The position numbers and the translations under genes were made by a program. Under the pieces are notes generated by a model that was given only the letters and a program-made list of their open reading frames with translations, had not been told where the DNA came from and made no database searches. Source: Halichoerus grypus (lineage: Eukaryota > Chordata > Mammalia > Carnivora > Phocidae). From it: a stretch of 64,000 bases of DNA. This document shows, piece after piece, positions 1-10,700 of this stretch; position 1 is the stretch's first letter, and the number at the start of each line of letters is the position of its first letter. The stretch spans positions 193,372,187 through 193,436,186 of the forward strand of contig NC_135713.1 in the NCBI RefSeq assembly GCF_964656455.1. Reading direction: 5' to 3'.

Positions 1-354
1 GCTTGAGAAGAATGTGTATTCTGCTGCTGTTGGATAGAATGTTCTCTATATGTCTGTCTCTATAGGTCCATCTGGTTGATGGTGTAGTTGGAATCCAATG
101 TTTCCCTTTGTCTTTCTGTCTAGTTTATCTATCCATTGTTGAAAGTGGGGTATTGAAATGTCTCTTACTATTGCTGCATTGTTGTCTATTTCTCTCTTCA
201 GATCTATTATTATTTGTTTTATATATTTAGGTGCTCGTATGTTGGATGCATAAATATTACAATTGCTATATCCTTTTGATTAACTCATCCCTTTATCATT
301 ATATAATGACTCTTGTCTCTTGTTACAATTTTTGGCTTAAAAACATGTACTGAA

Positions 355-548
355 GGGGCGCCTGGGTGGCTCAGTCAGTTAAGCATCTGCCTTCGGCTCA
401 GGTCATTATCCCAGGGTCCTGGGATCCAGCCCCATGTCGGGCTCCCTGCTCAGTGGGGAAACTGCTTCTCCCTCTCCTCCCCACTCGTGTTGTCTCTCGC
501 TCTCTCTCTCTCAAATAAATAAATAAATAAAATCTTTTAATTAAAAAA
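355..548 (+). mobile_element. Can-SINE (SINEC, tRNA-Lys-derived)
   Basis: Head ggggcgcctgggtggctcag, then the (CT)n block and (AAAT)n tail. A possible 8-bp target duplication, gta(c/t)tgaa, flanks it. Confidence 0.9.
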
Positions 549-679
549 GTATTGAAATTTATTTTGTCTAATATAAATATAGCTACCCCTGCCCTCTTCT
601 GGTTTCCATTTGCATGGAATATCTTTTTCTATCCCTTCACTTTCAGTCTATACTTGTCCTTAAAGCTGAAATGATCCTC

Positions 680-883
680 GGGTGCCTGGGTGGCTCAGTT
701 GGTTAAGCGACTGCCTTCGGCTCAGGTCATGATCCTGGAGTCCCAGGATCGAGCCCCACATCAGGCTCCCTGTTCAGCAGGGAGTCTGCTTCTCCCTCTG
801 ACCCTCTCCCTCTCATGCTCTCTCTCTCATTCTCTCTCTCTCTCTCTCAAATAAATAAATAAAATCTTAAAAAAAAAAAAAAA
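680..883 (+). mobile_element. Can-SINE
   Basis: Head gggtgcctgggtggctcagt, CT-rich block, A-rich tail. Flanked by ctgaaatgatcctc / ctgaagtgatcctc (one mismatch) as target duplication. Confidence 0.92.
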
Positions 884-1123
884 CCTGAAGTGATCCTCTT
901 GGAGGCAGCATATATTTGGGTCTTTTTTTTTTTCCCATTTAATCTGTTCAGTCACTTTATGTCTTTTGATTGGAGAATTTAGTCCATTTATATTTAAGAT
1001 AATTATTGATAGGTATGGACTTACTATTGTCATTTTGATTGTTTTCTGGCTGTTTTATAGTTTCTCTGTTCCTTTCTCTTACTCTCTCCGTTTGTGATTT
1101 GATGATTTTCTCTAGTGATATAC

Positions 1124-1238
1124 TTAAAATTTTTTAATTTTTATTTTTAAGTAATCTCTCCACCCAATGTGGGCCTTGAACTTACAACCCTGATATCAAA
1201 AGTCACATGCTCCACCAACTGAGCCAGCCAGGTGCCCC
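1124..1238 (-). mobile_element. Short older tRNA-type carnivore SINE
   Basis: Reverse complement of the short form without a CT block (reads ...aagtaatctctccacccaat...gagccagccaggtgcccc). Target duplication tctagtgata(t/c)ac on both sides. Confidence 0.85.
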
Positions 1239-1499
1239 TCTAGTGATACACTTTGATTCCTTTTTTTTTTTTTTATCTTTTGAGTATTTACTATAGGTTT
1301 TTGCTTTGTGGTTACCATAAGGCTTATATAAAACATCTTATAGTTATAAGTCTATTTTAAGCTGATAACAACTTAACTTCAAAGGTTTATAAAAGTTCAA
1401 CATGTTTACACCTCCCTCTCGTTTTGTTTTTGATGTCACAATTTACATCTTTTTATATTGTGTATCCATTAACAGATTATTGTGGTTATAGTTATTTTT

Positions 1500-2005
1500 T
1501 TTTAGTGCTTTTAAAATTTTTTAACTTTTTTATTAACATATAAATGTATTATTTGTTTCAGGGGTACAGGTCTGTGATTCATCAGTCTTACATAATTCAC
1601 AGCGCTCACATAGCACATACCCTCCCCAATGTCCATTACCCAGCCACCCCATCCCTCCCACCCCCCTCTACTCCAGCAACCCTCAGTTTGTTTCCTGAGA
1701 TTAAGAGTTACTTACGGTTTGTCTCCCTCTCTGGTTTCATCTTGTTTCATTTTTCCCTCCCTTCCCCTATGATCCTCTGTCTTGTTTCTCAAATTCCTCA
1801 TATCAGTGAGATCATATGATAATTGTCTTTCTCTGATTGACTTATTTCACTTAGCATAATACCCTCTAGTTCCATCCATGTTGTTGCAAATGGCAAGATT
1901 TCATTTTTTTTGATGGCTGCATATATTTCATTGTATATATTATACCACATCTTCTTTATCCATTCATCTGTTGATTGGACATCTTGGCTCTTTCCATAGT
2001 TTGGC
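1500..2005 (-). mobile_element. 5'-truncated L1 3' end nested in an older L1
   Basis: L1 3' UTR and ORF2 tail in antisense (ggtacaggtctgtgattcat... to ctttccatagtttggc). A perfect 17-bp target duplication, tggttatagttattttt, lies at 1483-1499 and 2006-2022, inside the surrounding old L1. Confidence 0.9.
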
Positions 2006-2340
2006 TGGTTATAGTTATTTTTAATACTTTTGTCTTTTAACCTTTATATGAGAGTTCTATATGATTTACCTACCACCATTATTATAATAGAGTATCCTGA
2101 ATTTAAGTATATATTTACCTCTGTCAGTGAGATTTATACTTTCATTTGTTTTCATGTTACTAATTAGCATCCTTTCATTTTAGCTTGAAGAACTCCCATT
2201 AACATTTCTTATAAGGCCAATCTAGTGTGATGAACTCCTTTCACCTTTTTTTTGTCTGTAAAACTCTTTGTCTTTCCCGAAGGACAACTTTGTGGGGTAG
2301 AGTATTCTTGGTTGGCAGTTTTTTTTCCCCCTAGCACTTT

Positions 2341-2549
2341 GTTTTTGTTTTTGTTTTTCAAAGATTTTATTTATTTATTTGACAGAGAGAGAGACAGCGA
2401 GAGAGGGAACACAAGCAGGGGGAGTGGGAGAGGGAGAGGCAGGCTTCCCGCTGAGCAGGGTGCCCAATGTGGGGCTCGATCCCAGGACCCTGGGATCATG
2501 ACCTGAGCCGAAGGCAGACGCCTAATGACTGAGCCACCCAGGTGCCTCT
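2341..2549 (-). mobile_element. Can-SINE, minus strand
   Basis: Ends gactgagccacccaggtgcc and starts with a T-rich tail. Flanked by ccctagcactt on both sides. Confidence 0.92.
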
Positions 2550-2643
2550 CCCTAGCACTTGGAATATGTCATACCACTCTCTTCTGGCCTGCAGGTTTCT
2601 GCTGACAAATCTGCTGATAGTCTTATGGGGATTCTCACTATTC

Positions 2644-3162
2644 CTTTGTGTTAGATGACAGAAGGCAAGGAAGGAATGGGAGGTGGTATAAATGTTCCTT
2701 TACTTTCTTTCATTAGCATTGTATAAAATAGGTTAACACCTGGGGACACACAATGCCCTCGAGGAAGTGAAGGTCTGGGAAAGGAAATGTATAGATGAGC
2801 CTGGAGCATCTGGTGTTACAGAAATAAGGAAACTAACAAAGACTCCTACCAGGGATGCATCAAAAGGACTGAAGAGCCTACTTGAAGAGACTCCCACTAT
2901 ACATGTGATAATTAGGGTATCAATAAGGATAATAATTACAAGGAAGTAAGATGAATTTAATGTATATAAATCCAAGTGTACAAAATGATATAAAAATTAC
3001 TTTGTCACTATTGGAGGTTACAAGTGAGCCAAGTCAGTGTTATGAAAAGTGGCAAATAAGGAAAAGAATAAAGTAATTATCCTGCCTTTCTGTATGAACT
3101 ATACCACTGAGTAACCAAATAGTTCCCAAGAGGAAGTTTTTCTTTAAAGAGATATTCTAGCT
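2644..3162. other. Upstream intron of EFCAB13, no recognised feature
   Basis: AT-rich sequence between the old L1 and the next SINE. Small open frames on both strands (around 2733-2975) overlap each other and resemble nothing; I see no exon. Confidence 0.5.
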
Positions 3163-3360
3163 GGGGTGCCTGGGTGGCTCAGTTGTTAAGCATCTGCCTT
3201 TGGCTCAGGTCATGATCCCAGGGTCCTGGGTTCGAGCCCCACATCGGGCTCCCTGCTCAACAGGAAGCCTGCTTCTCCCTTTCCCACTCCCCCTGCTTGT
3301 GTTCCCTCTCTCGCTGTGTCTCTCTCTGTCAAATAATAAACAAACTCTTTAAAAAAAAAA
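3163..3360 (+). mobile_element. Can-SINE
   Basis: Full head-to-tail copy ending in A10; target duplication attctagct at 3154-3162 and 3361-3369. Confidence 0.93.
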
Positions 3361-3596
3361 ATTCTAGCTAATGAGTGAAGAAGGAATGATAGATTTAGGT
3401 ATAAATATTTTATAGTCCCTGATGATTTGCTGAGTCTAGTTATTATGTATAAATATAGCAGCTAATACCACAGTTAGAGAACCACTTGTACATTATATGC
3501 CTCCCAGTGGAAAGCACAGGCATCTATATAGTGGTTTTGCCGAAAAAAACAAACAAAAAATGTTAATCCGATTAAGTCTTTAAAATCCTACAACCA

Positions 3597-3773
3597 GGGA
3601 TGCCTGGGTGGCTTAGTCAGTTAAGCGTCTGCCTTTGGCTCTGGTCATGATCCCACATGGGTCTCCTTCCTCAGTGGGAGCCTGCTTCTCCCTCTGCCTG
3701 CCGCTCCCCCTGCCTGTGCTCTCTCTCTCTCTCTCTCTCTCTCTGACAACTAAATAAATAAAATCTTGAAAAA
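3597..3773 (+). mobile_element. Can-SINE
   Basis: Head gggatgcctgggtggcttag, long (CT)n, A-rich tail; the target duplication aaaatcctacaacca is repeated after the tail. Confidence 0.92.
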
Positions 3774-3851
3774 AAATCCTACAACCATGGTAATACAATT
3801 AGCAAAATCCAGACTGGAAAATGTATAAGACAAATTGCCTGAGAATAATGG

Positions 3852-3888
3852 TGATGATGATGATGATGATGATCATGATCATGATGAT
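3852..3888 (+). repeat. (GAT)n microsatellite
   Basis: Interrupted tga/gat trinucleotide run with gatcatgatcatgatgat at its end. On the opposite strand it reads as poly-His; this is a simple repeat, not a gene. Confidence 0.9.
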
Positions 3889-3944
3889 AAAAGACATGGT
3901 AGGAGAACCTATAGATAAATGGAGATTTAAAAGACACATCAACA

Positions 3945-4144
3945 GGGGCACCTGGGTGGTTCAGTCGGTTAAGCATCTGTCTTCGGCTCAGGTCATGATC
4001 CCAGGGTCCTGGGATCGAGCCCCATATTGGACTCCCTGCTCAGCAGGAAGCCTGCTTCTCCCTCTCCCACTCCCCCTGCTTATGTTCCCTCTCTTGCTGT
4101 CTCTCTCTCTCTGTCAAATAAATAAAAGCTTAAAAAAAAAAAAG
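3945..4144 (+). mobile_element. Can-SINE
   Basis: Head ggggcacctgggtggttcag; flanked by gacacatcaaca at 3933-3944 and 4145-4156. Confidence 0.93.
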
Positions 4145-4159
4145 GACACATCAACAAAC

Positions 4160-4545
4160 TGTAATGGGGACCTTATTGAATCCTGATGCAAAGTGTTAAA
4201 AAATGTTGACATTTATGAAACAGTTGGAAATTTGAACACTGACTATGTTTGATAATATTAAGAAATTATTAATTTTTTGGATATCATAATCGTGTTTCAA
4301 ATATATTTTTAAAAGAAAAAACACCTTGTAGAAATTCATACTAAAATCTTTACACATGAAATAATATAACGTTGGAATTTGCTTCAAAATAATAAGAAAT
4401 GGAAGTAGGGATAGGGATATGGATGAAATAGGATTGCCCATTATTGAAGCTGGGTGATGGGTACATGGGAAGATCATCAATTACTCTGTCTACTTTTGTA
4501 TATGTTTGAAAATTCTGCAAATAAAAGATGAAAAAACAAAAAGTA
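4160..4545 (+). repeat. Old L1M-type 3' UTR, sense
   Basis: Contains the characteristic old-L1 3' end (gaagctgggtgatgggtaca...acttttgtatatgtttgaaa...aaataaaag) just upstream of exon A. Diverged; assignment from memory of the family. Confidence 0.6.
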
Positions 4546-4592
4546 AGAAAAAAAGCAATTCAGGAATTATTCCAATTTTCTGTGCAATTTAG

Positions 4593-4707
4593 GAATGAAA
4601 CAACAATATTCCTGTGTGGAGAAGAAAAATCCTCTGATTTTTCAGGAGGAAAAAAGATCAAGAGAAAGAAAAGTTTTCAAGGACAATTGCATACTAAAAG
4701 AACTGAG
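4593..4707 (+). CDS. EFCAB13: EFCAB13 exon A: N-terminal tail
   Basis: 115 nt, entering with the third base of a codon (phase 2) and ending on a full codon. The acceptor is 'tctgtgcaatttag' and the donor is GAG|gtaaat. It encodes about 38 residues including [17 protein letters not shown] and LHTKRTE, very close to the human EFCAB13 N-terminal tail as remembered. The piece is Lys/Ser-rich and probably disordered, with no domain seen. The reading frame stays open upstream to 4528, but that part is intronic: it lies before a good acceptor and does not match. The preceding exon with the start methionine was not found in 1-4592, so it must lie further upstream. Confidence 0.88.
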
Positions 4708-7700
4708 GTAAATAATGATCTGGAAATATTTATTTTACTTTTGAGTGTTGTTTTTAGCTTTCAAACATTCCATCACATTTTAGTTCAAGTATTGAAATGT
4801 CACAGTCTTAAATAGTTCCTCTTCCTCTTCTTCCCTCTCCCCCTCCTCCCCCTTTCCTCCTTTTCTTCTTCTTCCTTTCCTTTTTTTTTTTAATATAACA
4901 AGGAACCCTTTCAGAAGAATATGACATTTTCCCCCTTTTCCTACATTAGATATTTATTTTTATTACTGTGCTCTCTGTTAATACTTCTGCTGTTATAACA
5001 ATGACCCTAGGCATTCCTTGGCTGTGGCAGCATAAATTCAGTCTTGGCCTCCATCTTGCTCTGTATATGGTCTTCTTACCTGTGTTTGTATCTCAGGTCT
5101 CCTTCTACTTCTATAAGCACATCATTGTAGATCTCATCTTGAGATCCTTGACTTTGTTCCATCTGCAAAGACCTTTTACCAATAAAGTCACATATATAGG
5201 TTCCAAGAATTAGGATATGGACATATCTTTTTGTGGGGCTGTCATTCAACCTATTACATTCACTATATGATGTACTTAGATACACTCTCTTTTGTCTGGA
5301 TAATTTCTCCCATCTGTTTTCTAGTTTTTCTCTCTCTAGCTGAATCTAATCTGCAGTTTAACCTATCTATTGAGATTTTAATTTCAGTGCTTATATTTTT
5401 TACTTCTAGACATTTTATTTGGTTTTTCTTATAATCTGCCTTCTGTCATGTTCTTTGCTCATGTTCCATAGTTGTTTCAAGATTGATATCTGATAAACCT
5501 AATATAAAGTCCTTGGGGATCTAAATCTGTTTATTGCTTTGTCTGATTCTCACTCATTAACTTATATCCTTATATCCTATATATCAAACTATATATTTGA
5601 TCTAAATCTGTGGGAATCTCATGATGACTCTGGATTTAGAGTACCCTCCTCCAGGAGAATTTGAATTCGCTTCTGCTCTGCACTTCAGAGCTGTTACAAA
5701 CATGGGACCACTTTAAATGAATTTTTTGGTTTCTATTTTCCTAGCCCATGTATTTAGTGTAGATTTGAGTTCTACACTTATTTGTGGGTGGAGCTATAAT
5801 TATAACTAATCAAGAGTAGTACTCTCTCTTCTCTCTCTCTCTCTTTTTCTTTTTTCCAGCCAAGAGCTGAGACAATGACAGATTTTACTCTGCATGCTTC
5901 TTTTATTGGGGGATAAATTGTTTTGGTTTGGTTTTTTTCCTTTTTTTTCTTTTCCCCTAGCCTATTCTTGCTGGTAACATTGCCTTTTGAAAATTTTGGC
6001 TCTATGTGGGATCTCAGTACCAATTCTTACCAATCGTGTATGGCTTCAGAGTCTTCTTTCTACATCCTGCATGGTCTTTAAAAGACAAGGCTCTAGACTC
6101 CATATAAAATTGAAGACACCTAATATTATAGTCCTCATTTTCTTGTCTTTCTTTTTTTTTTTTTTTTTTTTAAGATTTTGTTTATTTATTTGACAAAAAG
6201 AGAGAGACAGTGAGAGAGGGAACACAAGCAGGGGGAGTGGGAGAGGGAGAAGGAGGCTTCCAGCGGAACAGGGAGCCTGATGCGGGGCTTGATCTGGGGA
6301 CCCTGGGATCACAACCTGAGCCAAAGGCAGACGCTTAACCGACTGAGCCACCCAGGCACCCCTAGTCCTCATTTTCTAAAGTGACACTTTTCTATCTACC
6401 TAGCTACTTGCCACTTTTGAATCATGTTTATATATACATGTCAGGTGGATCGTTTTCTCAATCATAAGGATAATTTAAAACATAACTACCTGTGTTATTT
6501 GTTTTGTTTTTTTTTTTAAGATTTTTGTGTACTTATTTATGTGTGAGAGAGAGAGTAGAAGCCAGGGGAGCAGCAGACAGAGGGAGAAGCAGGCTTCCCG
6601 CTGAGCAGGAGCCCGTTGCAGGACTCGATCCCAGGACCCCTGGGATCGTGACCTGAGCCGAAGGCAGCCGCTTAACTGACTGAGCCACCCAGGTGTCGCA
6701 CTACCTGTGTTATTTGAATAACTGTTTTGCTTCTTTACATTATTTTGCTCATATAGTCAAAGCCTATATATGTAGCCAGAATCTGGTGGTCTTGTCTTCA
6801 CTGTACCATAGATTTGCCCTGCTTTGTAAAATCCATTATTATAAATTGACACAATATTAATATTAATTAGGAGATGATTTAGTTGCATATTTAGAAAAAT
6901 GTGGCTTTGCAAAAAAATATTTTATAGTTTATTTCAAATTTTAGTATATGTAAACTAATTTCCTTACGAAAAGCAATTTTACGTCGGTGAGGAGCCTAGA
7001 TATGATATGAGGAGCCTATCTTATAACAGGTTTATTGTCCAATAATGCTGGTTTACCAATGTGATCTCAGTCACCAACGTTCTTGTATTTGGCTCTAGAT
7101 TGCCTCTTCCTCAGTGAAGCTGTCGAAGGAGAAGATGACTAGGGAAGAAAACTCTTTATTCAAGTTGCCGAATCAGTACAGTGTTCATAAGACTTTATCA
7201 CCCTTTTGTACATCTTCCTCAATTATTCGGTATTTAAGTCATCGTATTTTTTACCCTAAATGTTGCATTCAGACTTGGGTTTTTCTTTTTGGAATCATCT
7301 ATCCTTTCCACATAAAGTATGCAAAGTAGTTTGTGCAAAGTAAGACTCTGCTCTTAGGAAGGATGGTGTAGAGCTGAGCCCACTGTATACGGAAATGAAA
7401 GACTTAGAATTGAGTATTTATTGACCTCACATGCTAGCTTAGGCTCTTGTACAATTCACTTTATATCTCTGGGCCTCAGTCTCCACATCTGTACAAGAAT
7501 CTTGTACTAGATGGACTCTGGAGATTTCTTCTAACACTAACATTTTATGATTTCAGTTATTTACGTGTTATGGGATTAGATAAATCATCTTTTCAAATTG
7601 TTTCTACTGACAGGTTGTGGGATCTGGGATTCTTTGCTGTTTAAAGATATTCGTGTTTTTCCTTCCTATAATAACTTTCTAAAAATTTGCTGTGACTTGA

Positions 7701-10700
7701 ATTAAGAGTAGCAATAATTGGACCACAGCCAAAGGATTGTGGGTCACAGCCACTACTTACTGACTAGGATAAATTCTGCTCCATAGAGCAGAAAGAAGCA
7801 AGGTGGGAATTCTGGGGTGAAGAATATATAATTCACTATCACTTGGACAGTTCTTTAAGAAAGGTTTTTGTGGAGTAAGACACTGGAGAATCTCAATCCA
7901 TTGATAGGTTTGTTTTTATTTTTGTTTTTAAATTTAATTTAATTTTATTATGTTATGTTAGTCACCATACAATACATCATTAGTTTTTGATGTAGTGGAT
8001 AGGTTTGTTAATATTTTAATGGAAAAATGGCATAAATATTGTGTGTGTGTGTGTGTGTGTGTGTGTATGGTGTTTTGTTTTATTTTTGTGCTGCTTTCTA
8101 ATGTGGCTGTTTCTTTGACAGGAAAAGGGAAATGATTTCTAGCCTCTACAAGACATTATATAATCAAGTACCTCAAGGAGACTTATACTCACAAGAATTA
8201 AGTGGTAATAATAAGTTCTAGAATTTCTTGAATTAATTTCCTGATTGTGTGCTTTATTAAGAATTGTTTCAGTGGTTAGTATCTCTTTACTCCTAATGGC
8301 ATATGATACCAACTAATATTACATGATATGGCAAATGCCGTGAGCAAGGCATAAGTAAACTAAACTAAGTATTCATGAATATCTTGTTGTTGTATTGATG
8401 AGATAGGCAAAATAATAACATATGTGCTTATTCTAGTTCAAATTTTTTGGGAAAAAAGTCTGGATATTACACCCAATGAATACATTAGTAAGCACTGGAG
8501 TCACTGATTTTACTGGGATTTAGTTCTTGGTATCTAAATATTAAGAATCATAGTACCCTTCACTCCTTGACACTGAGTTCTCCCATATCTTGGGCCTCTC
8601 CTCTATATTTATAGAGTCATTTGGCATATTTTTCCACTTACCTTAACTCTGGTCATCATATTAGACATTTTTTTTTAGTAATCTCTATGCCCAATTTGGG
8701 GCTCAAACTCACAACCTCAAGATGTTGCATGCTCTAGTAACTGAGCCAGGCAGGAGCCCTTATACTAGGCATCTTTTGTCCCCCAGTTTTATTGGGATAT
8801 AATTAAGATGTAGCCCTGTATACGTTTAAGGCGTGCAGCATAATGACTTGACTTACATACATTGTGAAATGATTACCACAATAAGTTTAGTTAATATCTG
8901 TCATCTCATGTAAATACAGAAAAAAAGGAAAACATTTTTCCTTGTGGGGAGAACTCTTAGGATTGTAAACAACATCCATGGCCTTCCCTTTTGTCTCATT
9001 GGAGAAAATGCCCTTTCATGAGACTAATCCCTTCACTCTTGATTTTCTTTCCTGCAGTTTTCTTCCGCTTCCTCAGGGACTATGTAAAATTTTTTAAATA
9101 TATATTTATTTATTTGAGAGAGAGAGAGCAGGGGGAGGGGCAAAGGGAAAGGGAGAGAGAGAATCTCAAGCAGATTCCCTGCTGAGCATGGAGCCAATGC
9201 AGGGCTATGTCTCACAACCCTGAGATCATGAACTGAGCAGAAACCAAGAGTCGGACATGTAACTGACTGAGCCACCTAGGTGGCCCAGGACTATGTCAAT
9301 TTTATACTCTGCTTTTCAAAGAAGCTTCTTCAGAGTTGTTTTCCTTAATTATTTATTTACTTCCCATTACACTGAAACCTGGTTTCCATCTCCAATACTC
9401 TATTAAAACTCCTATTATTAAAATCATTATTATCAATATTTTAGTCTTTCTCTGGTATTTAGCCCTGTCATCCAGCACCTGTTTTTCTGAAAATTACATG
9501 TTGTATCCACTGAACTAAATTCAACTCAGCAGACATTTTTTGAGGATCTGTCCTGAATTAGACACTGGCACTTGAAGAATGAAAAATCTTGCCCCCTAAA
9601 AGTTGACAGTTTAGTGAGGAATATTAACATGCAAACAGTCACAATACCAAGAGCTTTGACTGAGATACATACCAAGTGGTATGGGAGCATGGAAGAAGGA
9701 TTTAACATTCCTAGGTAAAGCTGTGGAATCCTTTACGATGTGAATTTTGCATGACTTTCTCACAGTTTCTGAGAGTTCTTTAGAACAGATTTAGAGGCCA
9801 TTCACCCTAGACGGACCTAAATAAGTCACAAGATCCATTTTAAAGCAAAGGATTAGAACACAAAGATTTGCTCCTCTTTCTTCTTTTAGTGATTATTGTT
9901 GTTGTTTTTCCTTGAGAGAGGGTGTATCAGGGATAAGGATAATTATTCATTTGAATTAACTCTTTTGGTGTGTGTGTTTAGCACTTCAGAAGGCCTGTAA
10001 AATTTTCAGCAAAATTCAAAGTGGTAAGATTTATGTGAATGATCTGCCAATGATCCATCATACCTTGAAGATTTCTATAAGTGATTCAGAAATGCGAAAG
10101 GCACTAAAGACTATTGATATTGATGGTAAGTTTTATGTTTTCATTATTAGTTTAAGGTCTGCAAACATAGATATAAGTTATATGTTGGTTAGATTAATTG
10201 CAAATCATAGGAAAGCTAAGCATTATAATATGTTATAAAAACTGTTTTTTTGCACATTTATGATAATGATATTAAAAATTGGGCCCCAGGTACATAATTG
10301 GATTGTTAATTACTGGATTGGATTATGACATACTTTCATCAATATTTGGTATTTTTAGACTTCTGATTTTTGCTAATTACATGGGATAGGAATGGGATAG
10401 GGAAAGTTTCTTAAGGCAAAAATGTTTGAGTATAAAAGAACAGATTAATATAAAATTATTATAAAAATTAATATAAAATTAAGAACTTTTATTTATCAAG
10501 ACACCTTAAAGTAAAAAGACAAGTTACAAACTTGGAAATATTTGCAATTCACAGAACTGGCGAAGAATTAATTTACAGAATGTGTAAAGAACTCATACAA
10601 ATCAGTAATAATAGAATAGAAAAATGGGTAAGACACATGGACAAGTATTACACATAAAAGAAAATATGTATAGCCAATAATCATATAAAAATATGTTCCA

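Larger units (their letters stand above)
1..2643 (-). repeat. Old antisense L1 (ORF2 5' part and ORF1/ORF2 spacer), broken by later insertions
   Basis: Minus-strand L1. At 827-1033 the reverse strand reads the start of an ORF2 endonuclease (LSIIILNINGLNSPIKRHKV, then ICCLQE). Bases 1-335 are more 3' ORF2 sequence, and 1250-1499 plus 2023-2643 are the region upstream of ORF2. It is split by Can-SINEs at 355-548, 680-883 and 2341-2549, by a short tRNA-type SINE at 1124-1238 and by a younger L1 at 1500-2005. It runs off the left edge and has no intact frame. Confidence 0.8.
4708..7098 (+). other. Intron A-B of EFCAB13
   Basis: 2.4-kb intron. It holds a long pyrimidine tract (about 4812-4885), an unclassified old interspersed repeat at about 4990-5260 (ends gtggggctgtcattcaacctattaca), a CT-rich patch near 5820-5860, two minus-strand Can-SINEs and otherwise plain AT-rich sequence. 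Confidence 0.7.

Noticed and set aside
2733..2975. Opposed small frames on both strands in possible unique sequence
   Set aside because: No splice sites giving a compatible phase for exon A, no similarity to the missing N-terminal EFCAB13 exons.
3779..3976. Poly-His open frame on the minus strand
   Set aside because: Translation of the (GAT)n microsatellite.
4528..4592. In-frame extension of exon A upstream
   Set aside because: Open by chance; it lies before a good acceptor, is Lys-rich old L1 tail sequence, and the human protein does not match it.
7115..7229. Alternative exon B start after 'ttcctcag'
   Set aside because: A better pyrimidine tract, but it shifts the frame relative to exon A; the 7099 start keeps the frame and matches the remembered human residues.
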